Positions 34,242 to 43,028 of a DNA stretch of 64,000 nucleotides are shown in pieces. Position 1 is the first letter of the stretch. Every line of letters begins with the position of its first letter. The position numbers and the translations under genes were made by a program. Source of the DNA: Alkalihalobacterium alkalinitrilicum (GTDB lineage Bacteria; Bacillota; Bacilli; Bacillales; Bacillaceae_F); contig NZ_KV917368.1 of assembly GCF_002019605.1 (NCBI RefSeq), forward strand, positions 2,323,574 to 2,387,573. Reading direction: 5' to 3'. The notes under the pieces are model-generated. The model did no database searches and had not been told where the DNA came from. It was given only the letters and a program-made list of their open reading frames with translations.

Positions 34242-35639
34242 TTAACTTAACCCTAGTCTCTTCATCTTTTTCACTAAAGCAGATTGACTAATTCCAAGTT
34301 CATTTGCTGTTTTTCGAGTCGTTTTGTATTCACTTATTTTTTCTAAAATGACTTCCTTCTCTGTTTGTTCGACAATTTCTTTTAGTGATTGATTATTTTT
34401 TACAACCTTTCTTTTGTGTATGATCAATGGCGGAAGGTCGGTTACTTGAATTTCGTTTTTTTCTGTCGTGACTACAATTCTTTCAATAAGGTTTTCCATC
34501 TCACGGATGTTCCCTGGCCAATGATATTGTTCCATAAAATAAATCACTTCTGGATTGATTTTCTTATTTAAATTGTATTTACTATTTGTTTTTCTTAAGA
34601 AATAATAAGCCAATGGAGCAATATCCTCACACCGTTCTCTTAACGGTGGAATTTGAATCGGAACGATATTTAGGCGGTAGAACAAATCTTCTCGAAACTC
34701 TCCTCTTTCTACCATTTTTTCTAAGTTTTTATTTGTTGCACAAACGACCCGAACATCAATTTTTTTTGTTTTTTGCCCACCGATTCTCATTATCTCAAAC
34801 TCTTGTAAAACACGAAGTAACTTCACTTGTAAATCAAGCGGCGTTTCCCCGATTTCATCTAAAAAAATCGTTCCACCATCAGCTTGTTCAAACAAGCCAG
34901 GTTTACCCCTTCCATCAGCACCCGTAAATGCTCCTTTTTCATAACCAAATAGTTCCGATTCCAATAAATGTGGTGGTATTGCCCCACAGTTTACTTTGAT
35001 GTATGGTTTATGAGATCGTTTACTGCCTTTATGAATGATATTTGCAAATACTTCTTTTCCTACCCCAGATTCCCCAAGCAAAATAACCGTAGAATCCACA
35101 ACAGCAATCTTTTTCGCTAGATTAAGTGCTCTATTTGTTTTATCACTTTGAGCTATTACACTATCAAATAATCGTTTGAGGTCTTCCCTTTTTTTAAAGC
35201 CGTCTATTTCTTTTAAAATTCGCTTCGTATAAGCTTTAGCTTCTTGCAATTCTACCTTTAATTTGTTCAACTCTGAAATGTCCCGAACATTTGTAACCAC
35301 ATGTGTTATTTTACCTTCTTCATTAAAAATCGGGCTTCCTGTTACTAATACTTCTTTTCCTTTTACAATTTGTACAATTGTGGTTGGTTTTTTCTCTTTA
35401 AATACTCTTAATGTAACCGATTCAGAAATAATTCCTTTATTAACAACATCCTTTAAATTTCTGCCAAGGAGCTCATCTTCGTGGACACCTGTAATCCGCT
35501 TATATGCTTCATTTACTATGATTCCATCCCCATTCCCATCGGCCACATAAATACCATCATAACTAGACTCAATAATCGAATCTAGTAATTTATTTATTTC
35601 TAGAACATCATCTTCATTCTTTTTTAATTTAAAACTCAT
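34242..35639 (-). CDS. Sigma-54-dependent PAS/AAA+ transcriptional activator
   Basis: A 465-residue bacterial enhancer-binding protein. A PAS sensor domain (about residues 15-130) is followed by a coiled linker and an AAA+ domain with Walker A GESGVGKE near residue 200, the sigma-54-contacting ESELFGYEKGAFTGA (GAFTGA intact), Walker B GGTIFLDEIGE and FREDLFYRLN. The C-terminus is a TyrR/Fis-like helix-turn-helix (TRKTANELGISQSALVKKMKRLG). It sits between two operons that each have a -24/-12 promoter, so it almost certainly activates both. The PAS domain may bind the acid or its CoA ester (inference). Confidence 0.93.
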   Translation of the reverse strand: MSFKLKKNEDDVLEINKLLDSIIESSYDGIYVADGNGDGIIVNEAYKRITGVHEDELLGRNLKDVVNKGIISESVTLRVFKEKKPTTIVQIVKGKEVLVTGSPIFNEEGKITHVVTNVRDISELNKLKVELQEAKAYTKRILKEIDGFKKREDLKRLFDSVIAQSDKTNRALNLAKKIAVVDSTVILLGESGVGKEVFANIIHKGSKRSHKPYIKVNCGAIPPHLLESELFGYEKGAFTGADGRGKPGLFEQADGGTIFLDEIGETPLDLQVKLLRVLQEFEIMRIGGQKTKKIDVRVVCATNKNLEKMVERGEFREDLFYRLNIVPIQIPPLRERCEDIAPLAYYFLRKTNSKYNLNKKINPEVIYFMEQYHWPGNIREMENLIERIVVTTEKNEIQVTDLPPLIIHKRKVVKNNQSLKEIVEQTEKEVILEKISEYKTTRKTANELGISQSALVKKMKRLGLS

Positions 35640-35689
35640 CTAACCCCTCCTATTCTTTAAGATCTATATTTTCTGTCTAAAAGTGTATA

Positions 35690-35707
35690 TGATGAATTAT
35701 TTCATCA
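35690..35707. promoter_or_regulatory. Candidate activator-binding site (UAS)
   Basis: TGATGAA-TTAT-TTCATCA is a perfect inverted repeat with 7-bp arms, centred about 75 bases before the plus-strand -24 element, a usual distance for an enhancer-binding protein. I found no identical copy upstream of the minus-strand sigma-54 promoter. Confidence 0.45.
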
Positions 35708-35768
35708 ATTGTTTGAAAGTTCAATGTTCTTACACTAAATTTATTTAATATTTTTAATCTTTGTATTT

Positions 35769-35785
35769 TTGGCACACAAATTGCA
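35769..35785 (+). promoter_or_regulatory. Sigma-54 promoter of dehydrogenase-kinase operon
   Basis: TTGGCACACAAATTGCA: GG (35771-35772) and GC (35783-35784) are 10 bases apart and the match to TGGCAC-N5-TTGC is complete. It lies about 45 bases before the dehydrogenase start codon. Confidence 0.88.
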
Positions 35786-35829
35786 TGATTTAAATTGAAA
35801 GTTATTTTCTTTAAGGAGTGACAATATAG

Positions 35830-37023
35830 ATGTATAATTTCAGCCCTACACCTGAACAAAAAGAAATGATTGATAAAGCGAATGCGTTTATGGATGAATA
35901 CGTTTATCCAAATGAAAAACATATGGTTCCTCATCGTGGTTTACCTGATGATATTTTGAAACCGCTTCAACAAAAAGTGAAAGACCTCGGTTTATGGGGA
36001 GCGCATCTTCCTAAAGATGTTGGAGGAATGGGCACAGGCTTCCTTACGCTTGGTTTACTTTCTGAAGTTATCGGAAAAAGTCCAATCGCTCCTTACATCT
36101 TTGGATCAATGGCGCCAGATGCAGGGAATGGAGAAATCCTTTGGCACGCTGCAACACCCGAACAAAGAGAAAAGTACTTAGTTCCTTTAGCTAATGGCGA
36201 AGTTCGTTCTTGTTTTGCTATGACAGAACCAGATGTATCTGGGTCAGATCCCCGAATGCTTCAAGCGACTGCTGAATTAGATGGTGATGAGTGGGTCATT
36301 AACGGACACAAATGGTTTACAACAGGTGCAATTGGTTCTTCTTTTTCAATTGTGGTAGCGGTTACAGATCCAGATGCCTCTACATACAAAAAAACAAGCT
36401 TATTTATTGTAGAAAATGATAATCCAGGCTTTGAAATTGTTCGTGAAGTTCCTGTCATTGGTGACCACTTTGCAGGTGGGCATTGTGAAGTACGCTATAC
36501 AAATTGCCGTGTTCCAAAAGATGCCATTCTTGGAGAACGAGGAGAAGGATTTAAGCTTGCTCAACTTCGACTTGGACCTGGAAGAATCACTCATGCCATG
36601 CGTTGGTTAGGTGTATGTCGCCGTAGTCTTGAGTTAATGCTAGACTATTCAGCAAAGCGTGAAACACGTGGAAAGAAACTAGCAGACTTCCAAAGTATTC
36701 AAAACTTTATCGCCGATTCTGCAGCAGAAATTCAGGCTGCTCGTTTAATGACTCTTCATGCGGCTTGGTTAATGGATCAAGGAAGTGAAGCTCGTAAAGA
36801 AGTATCATTAATTAAGTTCTATGGAGCCAATGTTCTTCATAATGTTATCGACCGTGCGATCCAAGTACACGGTGCATTAGGAGTAACTGGGGATACACCT
36901 CTTGAAGGATTTTACCGTGAGGCACGAACTGCGCGAATTTATGACGGTCCAGACGAAGTTCATCGTTATGTCGTAGCCAGAACATTATTAAAAGCTTTCC
37001 AAGAAGGAGAGGAACTCTATTGA
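35830..37023 (+). CDS. Acyl-CoA dehydrogenase, ACAD10/11-like
   Basis: A 397-residue FAD-dependent dehydrogenase. AMTEPDVSGSDPRML and the C-terminal IYDGPDEVHRYVVA are typical of the ACAD10/ACAD11/CaiA-like branch, where DGPDEVH replaces the usual YEGT; VHGALGVTGDT precedes it. ATG start with AAGGAGTG. It overlaps the kinase gene that follows. In human ACAD10/11 and in Pseudomonas LvaC-LvaA, an enzyme of this branch acts with an APH-like kinase on 4-hydroxyacyl-CoA through a 4-phosphoacyl-CoA intermediate. That is the likely job here (inference from family and pairing). Confidence 0.9.
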   Translation: MYNFSPTPEQKEMIDKANAFMDEYVYPNEKHMVPHRGLPDDILKPLQQKVKDLGLWGAHLPKDVGGMGTGFLTLGLLSEVIGKSPIAPYIFGSMAPDAGNGEILWHAATPEQREKYLVPLANGEVRSCFAMTEPDVSGSDPRMLQATAELDGDEWVINGHKWFTTGAIGSSFSIVVAVTDPDASTYKKTSLFIVENDNPGFEIVREVPVIGDHFAGGHCEVRYTNCRVPKDAILGERGEGFKLAQLRLGPGRITHAMRWLGVCRRSLELMLDYSAKRETRGKKLADFQSIQNFIADSAAEIQAARLMTLHAAWLMDQGSEARKEVSLIKFYGANVLHNVIDRAIQVHGALGVTGDTPLEGFYREARTARIYDGPDEVHRYVVARTLLKAFQEGEELY

Positions 37024-38075
37024 TTTCCAATATGGATGTGACCAAACAATCTTTGGAGGAAATTAATTGGACCGAATTAGATAACTTCGTAAAAAGCAAT
37101 ATTCCTGAATTATCCAGTTTCTCAATGACCGTCAAGCAATTTACAGCTGGTTATTCTAACTTAACTTATTTATTATCATTTGGTGACAATGAAATGGTTC
37201 TGAGAAGGCCGCCTTTTGGTTACATTCCACCGAAAGCTCATGATATGGAAAGAGAATATCGTATTTTAACCAAAATTCATCCGATCTTTCCATTAGCACC
37301 AAAACCACTTCTTTATCAGCTAGATCCTAATATTATGGATAAACATTTTTATATTATGGAAAAGAAACAAGGTGTCGTATTAGACGACCACATTCCAGAC
37401 TGTTATGCTCAAATTGCTAATGTCGGTGAACAAATTTCTACTACATTTGTAGATACATTAGTACAGTTGCACGATATTGATTACCAACAAGCAGGGTTAA
37501 ATGAGCTCGGTAAGCCTGAGGGCTACTTAAAAAGACAAGTTGAAGGTTGGATCAAACGTTATGAACAATCAACAACAGACAATATTCAACTGATCGATGA
37601 GCTTGTTCCTTGGTTACTTGATAATATTCCTAAATCACCTAAAACAACGATTGTTCATAACGACTTTAAACTCAATAATATGATGTTCGCAGCGTCTAAT
37701 CCTAGCGAAATTGTCGGTATATTTGATTGGGAAATGTGTACGATAGGTGACCCTTTAGTCGATCTTGGACTAGCCATCGCCTATTGGACCGAACCTGGAG
37801 ATGCTGAAACAGGGCTATCTGCGGTTACTAATCAAGGTGGATTTCTTTCTCGAAAAGAAATTCTCGAATTGTATGCAAGTAAGAGTGAAGTTGACCTTTC
37901 GAATATTAATTATTACGTTACCTTTGCCTTTTTTAAAACAGCTGTTGTACTTCAGCAACTCTACTACCGTTGGAAAATTGGCGAACTACAAGATAACAGA
38001 TTTGAAAAACTGAATGTTGGTATTTATAATTTATTAAAGCAAGCACAGTTAACAAAAGAAAATAAACTTTTATAA
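37020..38075 (+). CDS. APH-family phosphotransferase (ACAD10/11- or LvaA-type kinase)
   Basis: A 351-residue aminoglycoside-phosphotransferase-like kinase. Nucleotide loop around FTAGYSNLTYLL, Lys-equivalent region VLRRPPFG (typical of the acyl-CoA kinase branch), catalytic loop IVHNDFKLNNMMF and metal-binding IFDWEMCTIGDPLVDLG. The TTG start at 37020 overlaps the dehydrogenase stop codon and has AAGGAGAGG upstream, so the two are translationally coupled. This domain is fused to the dehydrogenase in human ACAD10/11. It is predicted to phosphorylate the 4-hydroxyl of a 4-hydroxyacyl-CoA. It is not an antibiotic-resistance gene. Confidence 0.88.
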   Translation: MISNMDVTKQSLEEINWTELDNFVKSNIPELSSFSMTVKQFTAGYSNLTYLLSFGDNEMVLRRPPFGYIPPKAHDMEREYRILTKIHPIFPLAPKPLLYQLDPNIMDKHFYIMEKKQGVVLDDHIPDCYAQIANVGEQISTTFVDTLVQLHDIDYQQAGLNELGKPEGYLKRQVEGWIKRYEQSTTDNIQLIDELVPWLLDNIPKSPKTTIVHNDFKLNNMMFAASNPSEIVGIFDWEMCTIGDPLVDLGLAIAYWTEPGDAETGLSAVTNQGGFLSRKEILELYASKSEVDLSNINYYVTFAFFKTAVVLQQLYYRWKIGELQDNRFEKLNVGIYNLLKQAQLTKENKLL

Positions 38076-38160
38076 TAATGTTTATGTCTGCGGCCAGTGG
38101 GGGATAATTTCCTCTACTGGTCGTTATCGATAATGAAGATATAAATGGAAAGGGTATTCA

Positions 38161-38892
38161 ATGAGTAGAAAAATTACCGTATTAACTCGAAAAGAAGAAA
38201 TTGCTGAGGAAAAGCTTAAAGATTGTATTGTGGTAGTCATTGATGTGTTACTTGCCACTACAACTATTTCAACTCTATTAAACCATCGTCCTAAATCAGT
38301 CATTCCTGTAAGAGACCAAGCAGAAGCCCATCGCATAGCTAACGGGTTTTCAAAAGACGAGTATTTATTAGTGGGTGAAAGTGCCGGGTATGAAATCGAA
38401 GGATTTCTTCGTCCTGATCCATTACAAATCATTAAACAGTCGTTATCAAACAAAGAAATCATCCTGCTTACAACAAACGGCACGGTTGCAATCCGAAAGT
38501 CAGCTAACGCTAAACGCGTTTATGCCTGCTCTTTAATTAATACGTCTACTGTAGCTGAGGAAATCCTGTCCTATGATGAAACATCTTCTATTTTAATCGC
38601 TTGTGCTGGTAATGATGGTCGCTTTTCTCTAGAAGACTTTCTTTGTGCAGGTTACCTTATTGACGAACTACTGAAACGGACAACAAATTGGACATTATCT
38701 GATGCTGCTACTGTTGCTAAAAGATACTATGAAAATAGTACCGATGAAACGATTACGAATGAACTCACTTCATCTGAAACTGGAAAGCTATTGCAAGAAT
38801 TACAATATGATGAAGCGATAAAGTATGCAGCTAAAAAAAGTTGTATAAAGATCGCTCCTTACCTGGTAGATGGAAAATTCACTTCTTCATAA
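38161..38892 (+). CDS. comB: 2-phosphosulfolactate phosphatase family protein (ComB-like)
   Basis: A 243-residue member of the ComB family (PF04029), Mg-dependent phosphatases converting 2-phosphosulfolactate to sulfolactate. Diagnostic stretches are VVVIDVLLATTTIS near residue 26, LTTNGTVAI and CAGNDGRFSLEDF. B. subtilis has a relative (YitC) linked to spore sulfolactate. ATG start 85 bases after the kinase gene with no terminator between, so it may be read from the sigma-54 operon, though its chemistry does not obviously fit acid catabolism. No comA homologue is visible in the window. Confidence 0.82.
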   Translation: MSRKITVLTRKEEIAEEKLKDCIVVVIDVLLATTTISTLLNHRPKSVIPVRDQAEAHRIANGFSKDEYLLVGESAGYEIEGFLRPDPLQIIKQSLSNKEIILLTTNGTVAIRKSANAKRVYACSLINTSTVAEEILSYDETSSILIACAGNDGRFSLEDFLCAGYLIDELLKRTTNWTLSDAATVAKRYYENSTDETITNELTSSETGKLLQELQYDEAIKYAAKKSCIKIAPYLVDGKFTSS

Positions 38893-38900
38893 AACAGTAG

Positions 38901-38930
38901 AAAAGGCGCCTTATCGAGTAGGCGCCTTTT
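38901..38930. terminator. Bidirectional terminator between comB and asnB
   Basis: AAAAGGCGCC / GGCGCCTTTT with a 10-base loop, T-runs on both strands, between convergent genes. Confidence 0.88.
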
Positions 38931-38943
38931 CATCTATTACTTT

Positions 38944-40791
38944 TTATGCTTTTATCTCGACATTATAATGCTTCAACCAATGATCCATTTGAATAAAATG
39001 AGCGATTAGCTGTGGACCCGTCATCAATTGTCCGAACCAAGGTGTTTTAAACGAAGCCCCACCACTCTCGGCAATTTCCTTCATTTTAGTACGATCTATT
39101 AAGTCAAATAATGGTGAGTCATTTTCTTTTAAGATGTTAAGCATTTCTGCTTTCACGGCATTCGTATAATGAGGATTATGCGTCTTGGGGTAGGGGCTCT
39201 TTTTACGATATAAAACATCATCAGGTAAAATACCTTCCAACGCTTTACGTAAGATCCCTTTTTCTAATCCATTTACGCGTTTCATTTCCCAAGGTATGTT
39301 CCACACATATTCTACAAGACGATGGTCCGCAAACGGGACACGAACTTCAAGACTTGCCCCCATACTCATTCGGTCTTTTCGATCGAGTAAGGTCGTCATA
39401 AACCAAATAATATTCAAATAAGAAATCTCTCTCCTACGCGCTTCATCTTTCGTATCTTCATCAAATCGAGGAGTTGCTCCAATCGTTTCTTTATATCGTT
39501 CATGAACGTACGACTGCAACTTTAGTTTATTTTTCCACTTATCTTGCAAAAGTGCTTCTCGCTCTTGGGTTGAACGCATCCACGGAAAGCCATTTAGATT
39601 CATCACCTCTGGTTTATGGAACCAAGGATACCCACCAAATATTTCATCGGCACATTCTCCTGATAAGCCGACGGTCACATCTTCTTTAATTTTTTCACAA
39701 AACCATAATAAACTTGAATCGATATCTGCCATTCCCGGTAAGTCACGCACTTCAACCGCTTTCTTCAAATACCCTGCGAGTTCCTTCATTGAGATAACGT
39801 GGTTCGTATGCAAAGTACGAAACTCACTAGATACTTTTTTAATCCAGGGACCATCCGCATTCGGCTGAAAATCATTTGCTTTAAAATACTTATCATTTTC
39901 AGCATAGTCGACCGAATAGGTTCTCAGAATTCCTTTGTTATCTCGTTCATACACATTCGCAGCCAATGCGGTTAACGCACTTGAGTCGATGCCACCTGAT
40001 AAAAACGTACAAATAGGAACATCCGCTACCAATTGCCGTTCAACCGTATCAGTTAACAACCAACGAACTTTTTCGGCTGTTTCATCAAGACTATCTACAT
40101 GCTCCTTACTTTTTAACTTCCAGTAGCGACTTATTTTCGCCCCGTTTCGGTCATAAAGCATCGCATGTGCGGGACGAAGCTCTTCTATATTTGAAAACAC
40201 GCCATTCCCAGGTGTTCGTGATGGTCCTAAACCTAATACTTCAGAAAGTCCAGTTTCATCAATCGTTGGTGACATATCACGATGAGCTAGTAGCGCTTTA
40301 ATTTCAGATCCAAACAATAATCTCCCGTTTTGTACGGAATAAAATAACGGCTTTACACCCAAACGATCTCGAGCAAGGATTAAGCTTTGATCGTGTTCAC
40401 TCCAAATCGAAAAAGCAAATATTCCGTTTAATTTTTCTAAACAATGAAAACCCCACTCTATATAAGAAGTTAAGAGTACTTCTGTATCAGAATGTCCCTT
40501 AAACGTATAGCCTCGTTGCAGAAGTTCTTTTCGTAGATCTTCTGTGTTATAAAGTTCTCCGTTATAGCAAATTGTATATGAGCGATTCCCTTTCTTTCTA
40601 GTCATTGGCTGAATGCCACCTTCTGGGTCAACTACGATTAGACGAGTATGTCCTAATGCCGCATGATGAGAGTTCCAAATATTAATATCATCTGGGCCTC
40701 GACGGGATAACGTTTTTGCCATCTTTTCTACTTCCGTCTGTTCCTTCATCATATTATGTTTCCAGTCAATCCAACCTGTAATACCACACAT
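38944..40791 (-). CDS. asnB: Asparagine synthetase (glutamine-hydrolysing)
   Basis: A 615-residue class B asparagine synthetase: ATP + aspartate + glutamine to asparagine + AMP + PPi + glutamate. The glutaminase nucleophile is Cys2 (MCGITGW), with SRRGPDD and YNGELYN in the N-terminal domain. The synthetase PP-loop is FLSGGIDSSAL near residue 261. The length fits the AsnO/YisO-type paralogue of Bacillus rather than the longer AsnB, but I cannot settle which. Monocistronic. Confidence 0.9.
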   Translation of the reverse strand: MCGITGWIDWKHNMMKEQTEVEKMAKTLSRRGPDDINIWNSHHAALGHTRLIVVDPEGGIQPMTRKKGNRSYTICYNGELYNTEDLRKELLQRGYTFKGHSDTEVLLTSYIEWGFHCLEKLNGIFAFSIWSEHDQSLILARDRLGVKPLFYSVQNGRLLFGSEIKALLAHRDMSPTIDETGLSEVLGLGPSRTPGNGVFSNIEELRPAHAMLYDRNGAKISRYWKLKSKEHVDSLDETAEKVRWLLTDTVERQLVADVPICTFLSGGIDSSALTALAANVYERDNKGILRTYSVDYAENDKYFKANDFQPNADGPWIKKVSSEFRTLHTNHVISMKELAGYLKKAVEVRDLPGMADIDSSLLWFCEKIKEDVTVGLSGECADEIFGGYPWFHKPEVMNLNGFPWMRSTQEREALLQDKWKNKLKLQSYVHERYKETIGATPRFDEDTKDEARRREISYLNIIWFMTTLLDRKDRMSMGASLEVRVPFADHRLVEYVWNIPWEMKRVNGLEKGILRKALEGILPDDVLYRKKSPYPKTHNPHYTNAVKAEMLNILKENDSPLFDLIDRTKMKEIAESGGASFKTPWFGQLMTGPQLIAHFIQMDHWLKHYNVEIKA

Positions 40792-41107
40792 CTATATCAA
40801 CCCTCTTTCGGGAGAATTTTATTTAATTAGGCAACCAGCCTATATCCCATCGTATTCACGGTTATCATAGATTGTGACTTTGGTAATCCTTTGTAACCCC
40901 TTACACCTCAACCTTTTTTCCATAACATCATGAAAAAGAGCAATTGTTCAGTTTTATACTAGACCACTTATGAAAAATAGCCTTCGAATAGAAACTCTTT
41001 TTCATGATTATGCATAAAGTGAGTAATTTATCATCATAATGAAAACGTAAATTAGAAAAATCTGGTTTGCCTATTAGTGGGGAAGCATTGAAAAGGAGTG
41101 GTTAGAA
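40792..41107. other. asnB/sspH divergent region
   Basis: A 316-base AT-rich gap with the promoters of asnB (minus) and sspH (plus). The sspH side has a clear forespore promoter (see 41012-41041). Palindromic TCATGAAAAAGAG / CTCTTTTTCATGA arms at about 40930 and 41000 are noted but unexplained. Confidence 0.45.
41012..41041 (+). promoter_or_regulatory. Sigma-G/sigma-F promoter of sspH
   Basis: GCATA, 18 bases, CATAATG: this fits the forespore consensus GHATR-N18-CATWMTA at all but the last position, about 65 bases upstream of the sspH start. Confidence 0.7.
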
Positions 41108-41287
41108 GTGAATGCCCAACGTGCTCAAGAAATCGTAGAATCAATGAAAGATGTTCAAGTAGTTTTTAATGGTATACCTGTCATGATCCAACATGTAGAC
41201 CGTGATAACGAAACGGCTCGTGTATATGAAAAAAGCCAACCTGAAAATGAAATGACGGTTCCAGTTCAACAACTACTAGAACAATAA
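41108..41287 (+). CDS. sspH: Small acid-soluble spore protein H
   Basis: A 59-residue protein too short for common ORF filters. MNAQRAQEIVESM, IQHVDRDNETARVY and a VPVQQLLEQ tail agree with the SspH family (H-type minor SASP). It is a forespore-specific protein of unknown detailed function, associated with spore DNA/core. The GTG start at 41108 follows AAAAGGAGTGG. It is preceded by a sigma-G-type promoter and followed by a terminator. Confidence 0.9.
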   Translation: MNAQRAQEIVESMKDVQVVFNGIPVMIQHVDRDNETARVYEKSQPENEMTVPVQQLLEQ

Positions 41288-41288
41288 T

Positions 41289-41401
41289 AAAAGACTGACT
41301 CCAGATCAAGAGATCAGCATCCTATGCGATATATAGTTGACCCTTCAATGGGCAACTATATATCGATTTGTGGAGCTTTATCACTTATGAGTCAGTCTTT
41401 T
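41289..41401. terminator. Compound terminator between sspH and LMW-PTP genes
   Basis: Outer stem AAAAGACTGACTC / GAGTCAGTCTTTT encloses an inner hairpin around CGATATATAGTTG / CAACTATATATCG. The right arm overlaps the last codons of the phosphatase gene. Confidence 0.75.
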
Positions 41402-41871
41402 GTTAAATTTTCTCGTTCACAAATGTAAGATAATAAACGGTCACAGCTCTGATTTACAAGTTCGTAAACTTCTTCAAAGTTCCCAGTAAAATATGGATCA
41501 GGTACATCGACTACATCACTGTCTGGAAGAAAGTCGAGGAGCCTTGCAACTTTTCCTGTTCGCTCAAACTTTGCCATCGCGTTCAAATTACCTAAGTTTT
41601 CAGCATCCATTGCAATAATATAATGAAAGTCTTGAAGGTCAGAAGTTTTTACCTTTCGTGCCTTCATTCCGCTATAATCAATTTTCTGCTGATCTAAAAT
41701 GGCTCTCGTCCCTTGATGTGGAGGCTTTCCAATATGCCAATCTCCAGTTCCTGCTGAATCAATTTCAAATACATTACTAAGATTAGCTTCTTCGACTTTT
41801 TTTCGAAAAACAGCCTCTGCCATTGGCGACCGACAGATGTTGCCTAAACACACGAATAATACTTTTACCAT
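41392..41871 (-). CDS. Low-molecular-weight protein tyrosine phosphatase
   Basis: A 159-residue LMW-PTP. The P-loop CLGNICRSPMAEA (CX5R) begins at Cys8, and the general-acid loop is DPYFTG near residue 125. It dephosphorylates phosphotyrosine (or phosphoarginine) proteins in the cytosol. It resembles B. subtilis YfkJ. Its stop codon lies in the shared terminator. Arsenate reductase is less likely given the DPYF loop. Confidence 0.9.
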   Translation of the reverse strand: MVKVLFVCLGNICRSPMAEAVFRKKVEEANLSNVFEIDSAGTGDWHIGKPPHQGTRAILDQQKIDYSGMKARKVKTSDLQDFHYIIAMDAENLGNLNAMAKFERTGKVARLLDFLPDSDVVDVPDPYFTGNFEEVYELVNQSCDRLLSYICERENLTKD

Positions 41872-42064
41872 TGCTCTCTTCCTTTCTAGGTCACACTACA
41901 CAACGTAAATGTTAGCGCAATTCACTATGAGAAGCAACGCCTTATTCATGTAGTAACGGACTTAATCTTGAAACATAAAAAGGTTAAGCCAATCAAATCA
42001 GCAAGTACTTCAGCCTCGATAAATGGAGCGAGGAACTTATAGTATTCTCATTTCTCAATTTTTT

Positions 42065-42343
42065 TTAAATAAAGATTTCTTTATGACTCATCTTTACTTT
42101 TGCTAACACCGCCTCTATATCGGGGTAGTCTTTACCAATGCAATAACGCTCTACATTACATAGGGTATCTTCCTCACCCCGAAAAATCTGAATAATTTCT
42201 TCTGTCCCTATTTTTTTTATTTGAAACATTCCGTCAACATAGACAGCATCATTATTTTCAAATTTTTCATAGATGACGTGAAAATTTGGCTTTGTTTCCC
42301 CGACAAAAAATTCTTTAGTCTCGACTAAATCATGAACGCGCAC
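42065..42343 (-). CDS. Hypothetical protein, 92 residues
   Basis: A small soluble protein, rich in Glu, Val and Phe, with no signal peptide, membrane span or motif that I recognise. GTG start with GAAGG upstream. Sequence composition (KKIGTEEIIQIFRGEED and alternating hydrophobics) suggests a mixed alpha/beta fold. It lies alone between the phosphatase and a repeat copy. Confidence 0.5.
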   Translation of the reverse strand: MRVHDLVETKEFFVGETKPNFHVIYEKFENNDAVYVDGMFQIKKIGTEEIIQIFRGEEDTLCNVERYCIGKDYPDIEAVLAKVKMSHKEIFI

Positions 42344-42413
42344 GTTCCTTCACTTCCTATTCTAAAAAATTTAAAGGTCCTACTACTAAAGCTTGTTTGT
42401 AAACTCAACGAAA

Positions 42414-42602
42414 TTATCCCGCATTAACTGGCAGTAATACACCCTCTTCAAGACTTCGAGAAAGAAGGATAAGTGGGGATACACTGCCTCCAACAACTAA
42501 ATGCGCCACGTCTTGTGGCAACTTCTGTGTGACCACTTCGTGTGGGCTCAACTAACCGTCAGTGGAGGAGCAAAACCCTCACTGATGGAAGTTTCACTTT
42601 AT
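42414..42602 (-). repeat. Dispersed hairpin repeat, copy D
   Basis: A full-type copy on the minus strand: ATAAAGTGAAACTTCCATCA at its start, hairpins CCCTCACTGATGG / CCGTCAGTGG and CCACTT/AAGTGG-type, CTGCCAGTTAATGCGGGATA at its end. It lies about 80 bases after the stop codon of the YolD-like gene, in the same direction. Confidence 0.8.
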
Positions 42603-42684
42603 AATATTTGCAACTTTCGGTTCATTAACGAGCTAAAAACTATTTTAGGAAAGCTGATCGAAATTTATACATAAAAGTGACATT

Positions 42685-43017
42685 TTACTTGTACGTTTTC
42701 ACATTAATAATTTCGTCCAACTTTAAATAACATTTTTCTCCAAATCGATCGATAATGTGTAACTTCCTTTCCACCTCATTAAAATGATGAACAGTACCAA
42801 CCATACAATGATAGTCATAGTTTTCGTAATACGTAAAAATAAGTGCCTCATTATTTTCCATTCCTTCACAAATCTGTTCATTCATTTCTAGCAATTGTTG
42901 TTCATCAAGCTCTGGTTTTGTCTGATAAGTAAGTTCTTTTTTTAACTCATGGAGCAAACTAACATGCTCTGGAAGCATCATCGCTGTCCATTTTATATTT
43001 CCACGATCTTTAATCAT
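42685..43017 (-). CDS. YolD-like family protein
   Basis: A 110-residue YolD-like protein (PF08863) with MIKDRGNIKWTAMMLPEH at the N-terminus, the hallmark of the family. It is encoded 11 bases after a Y-family DNA polymerase gene, as in the B. subtilis yqjX-yqjW pair. It is thought to be an accessory (UmuD-like) factor of the error-prone polymerase. AGGAGG ribosome-binding site. Expected to be SOS-induced with the polymerase. Confidence 0.9.
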   Translation of the reverse strand: MIKDRGNIKWTAMMLPEHVSLLHELKKELTYQTKPELDEQQLLEMNEQICEGMENNEALIFTYYENYDYHCMVGTVHHFNEVERKLHIIDRFGEKCYLKLDEIINVKTYK

Positions 43018-43028
43018 TTTTTATCCTC

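Noticed and set aside
37020-38075. Aminoglycoside resistance gene
   Set aside because: The APH fold is that of the ACAD10/11-associated kinase branch and it is coupled to an acyl-CoA dehydrogenase gene.
42414-42602. Simple terminator cluster
   Set aside because: The same ordered set of hairpins and ends recurs at five other loci, so it is a repeat family rather than independent terminators.
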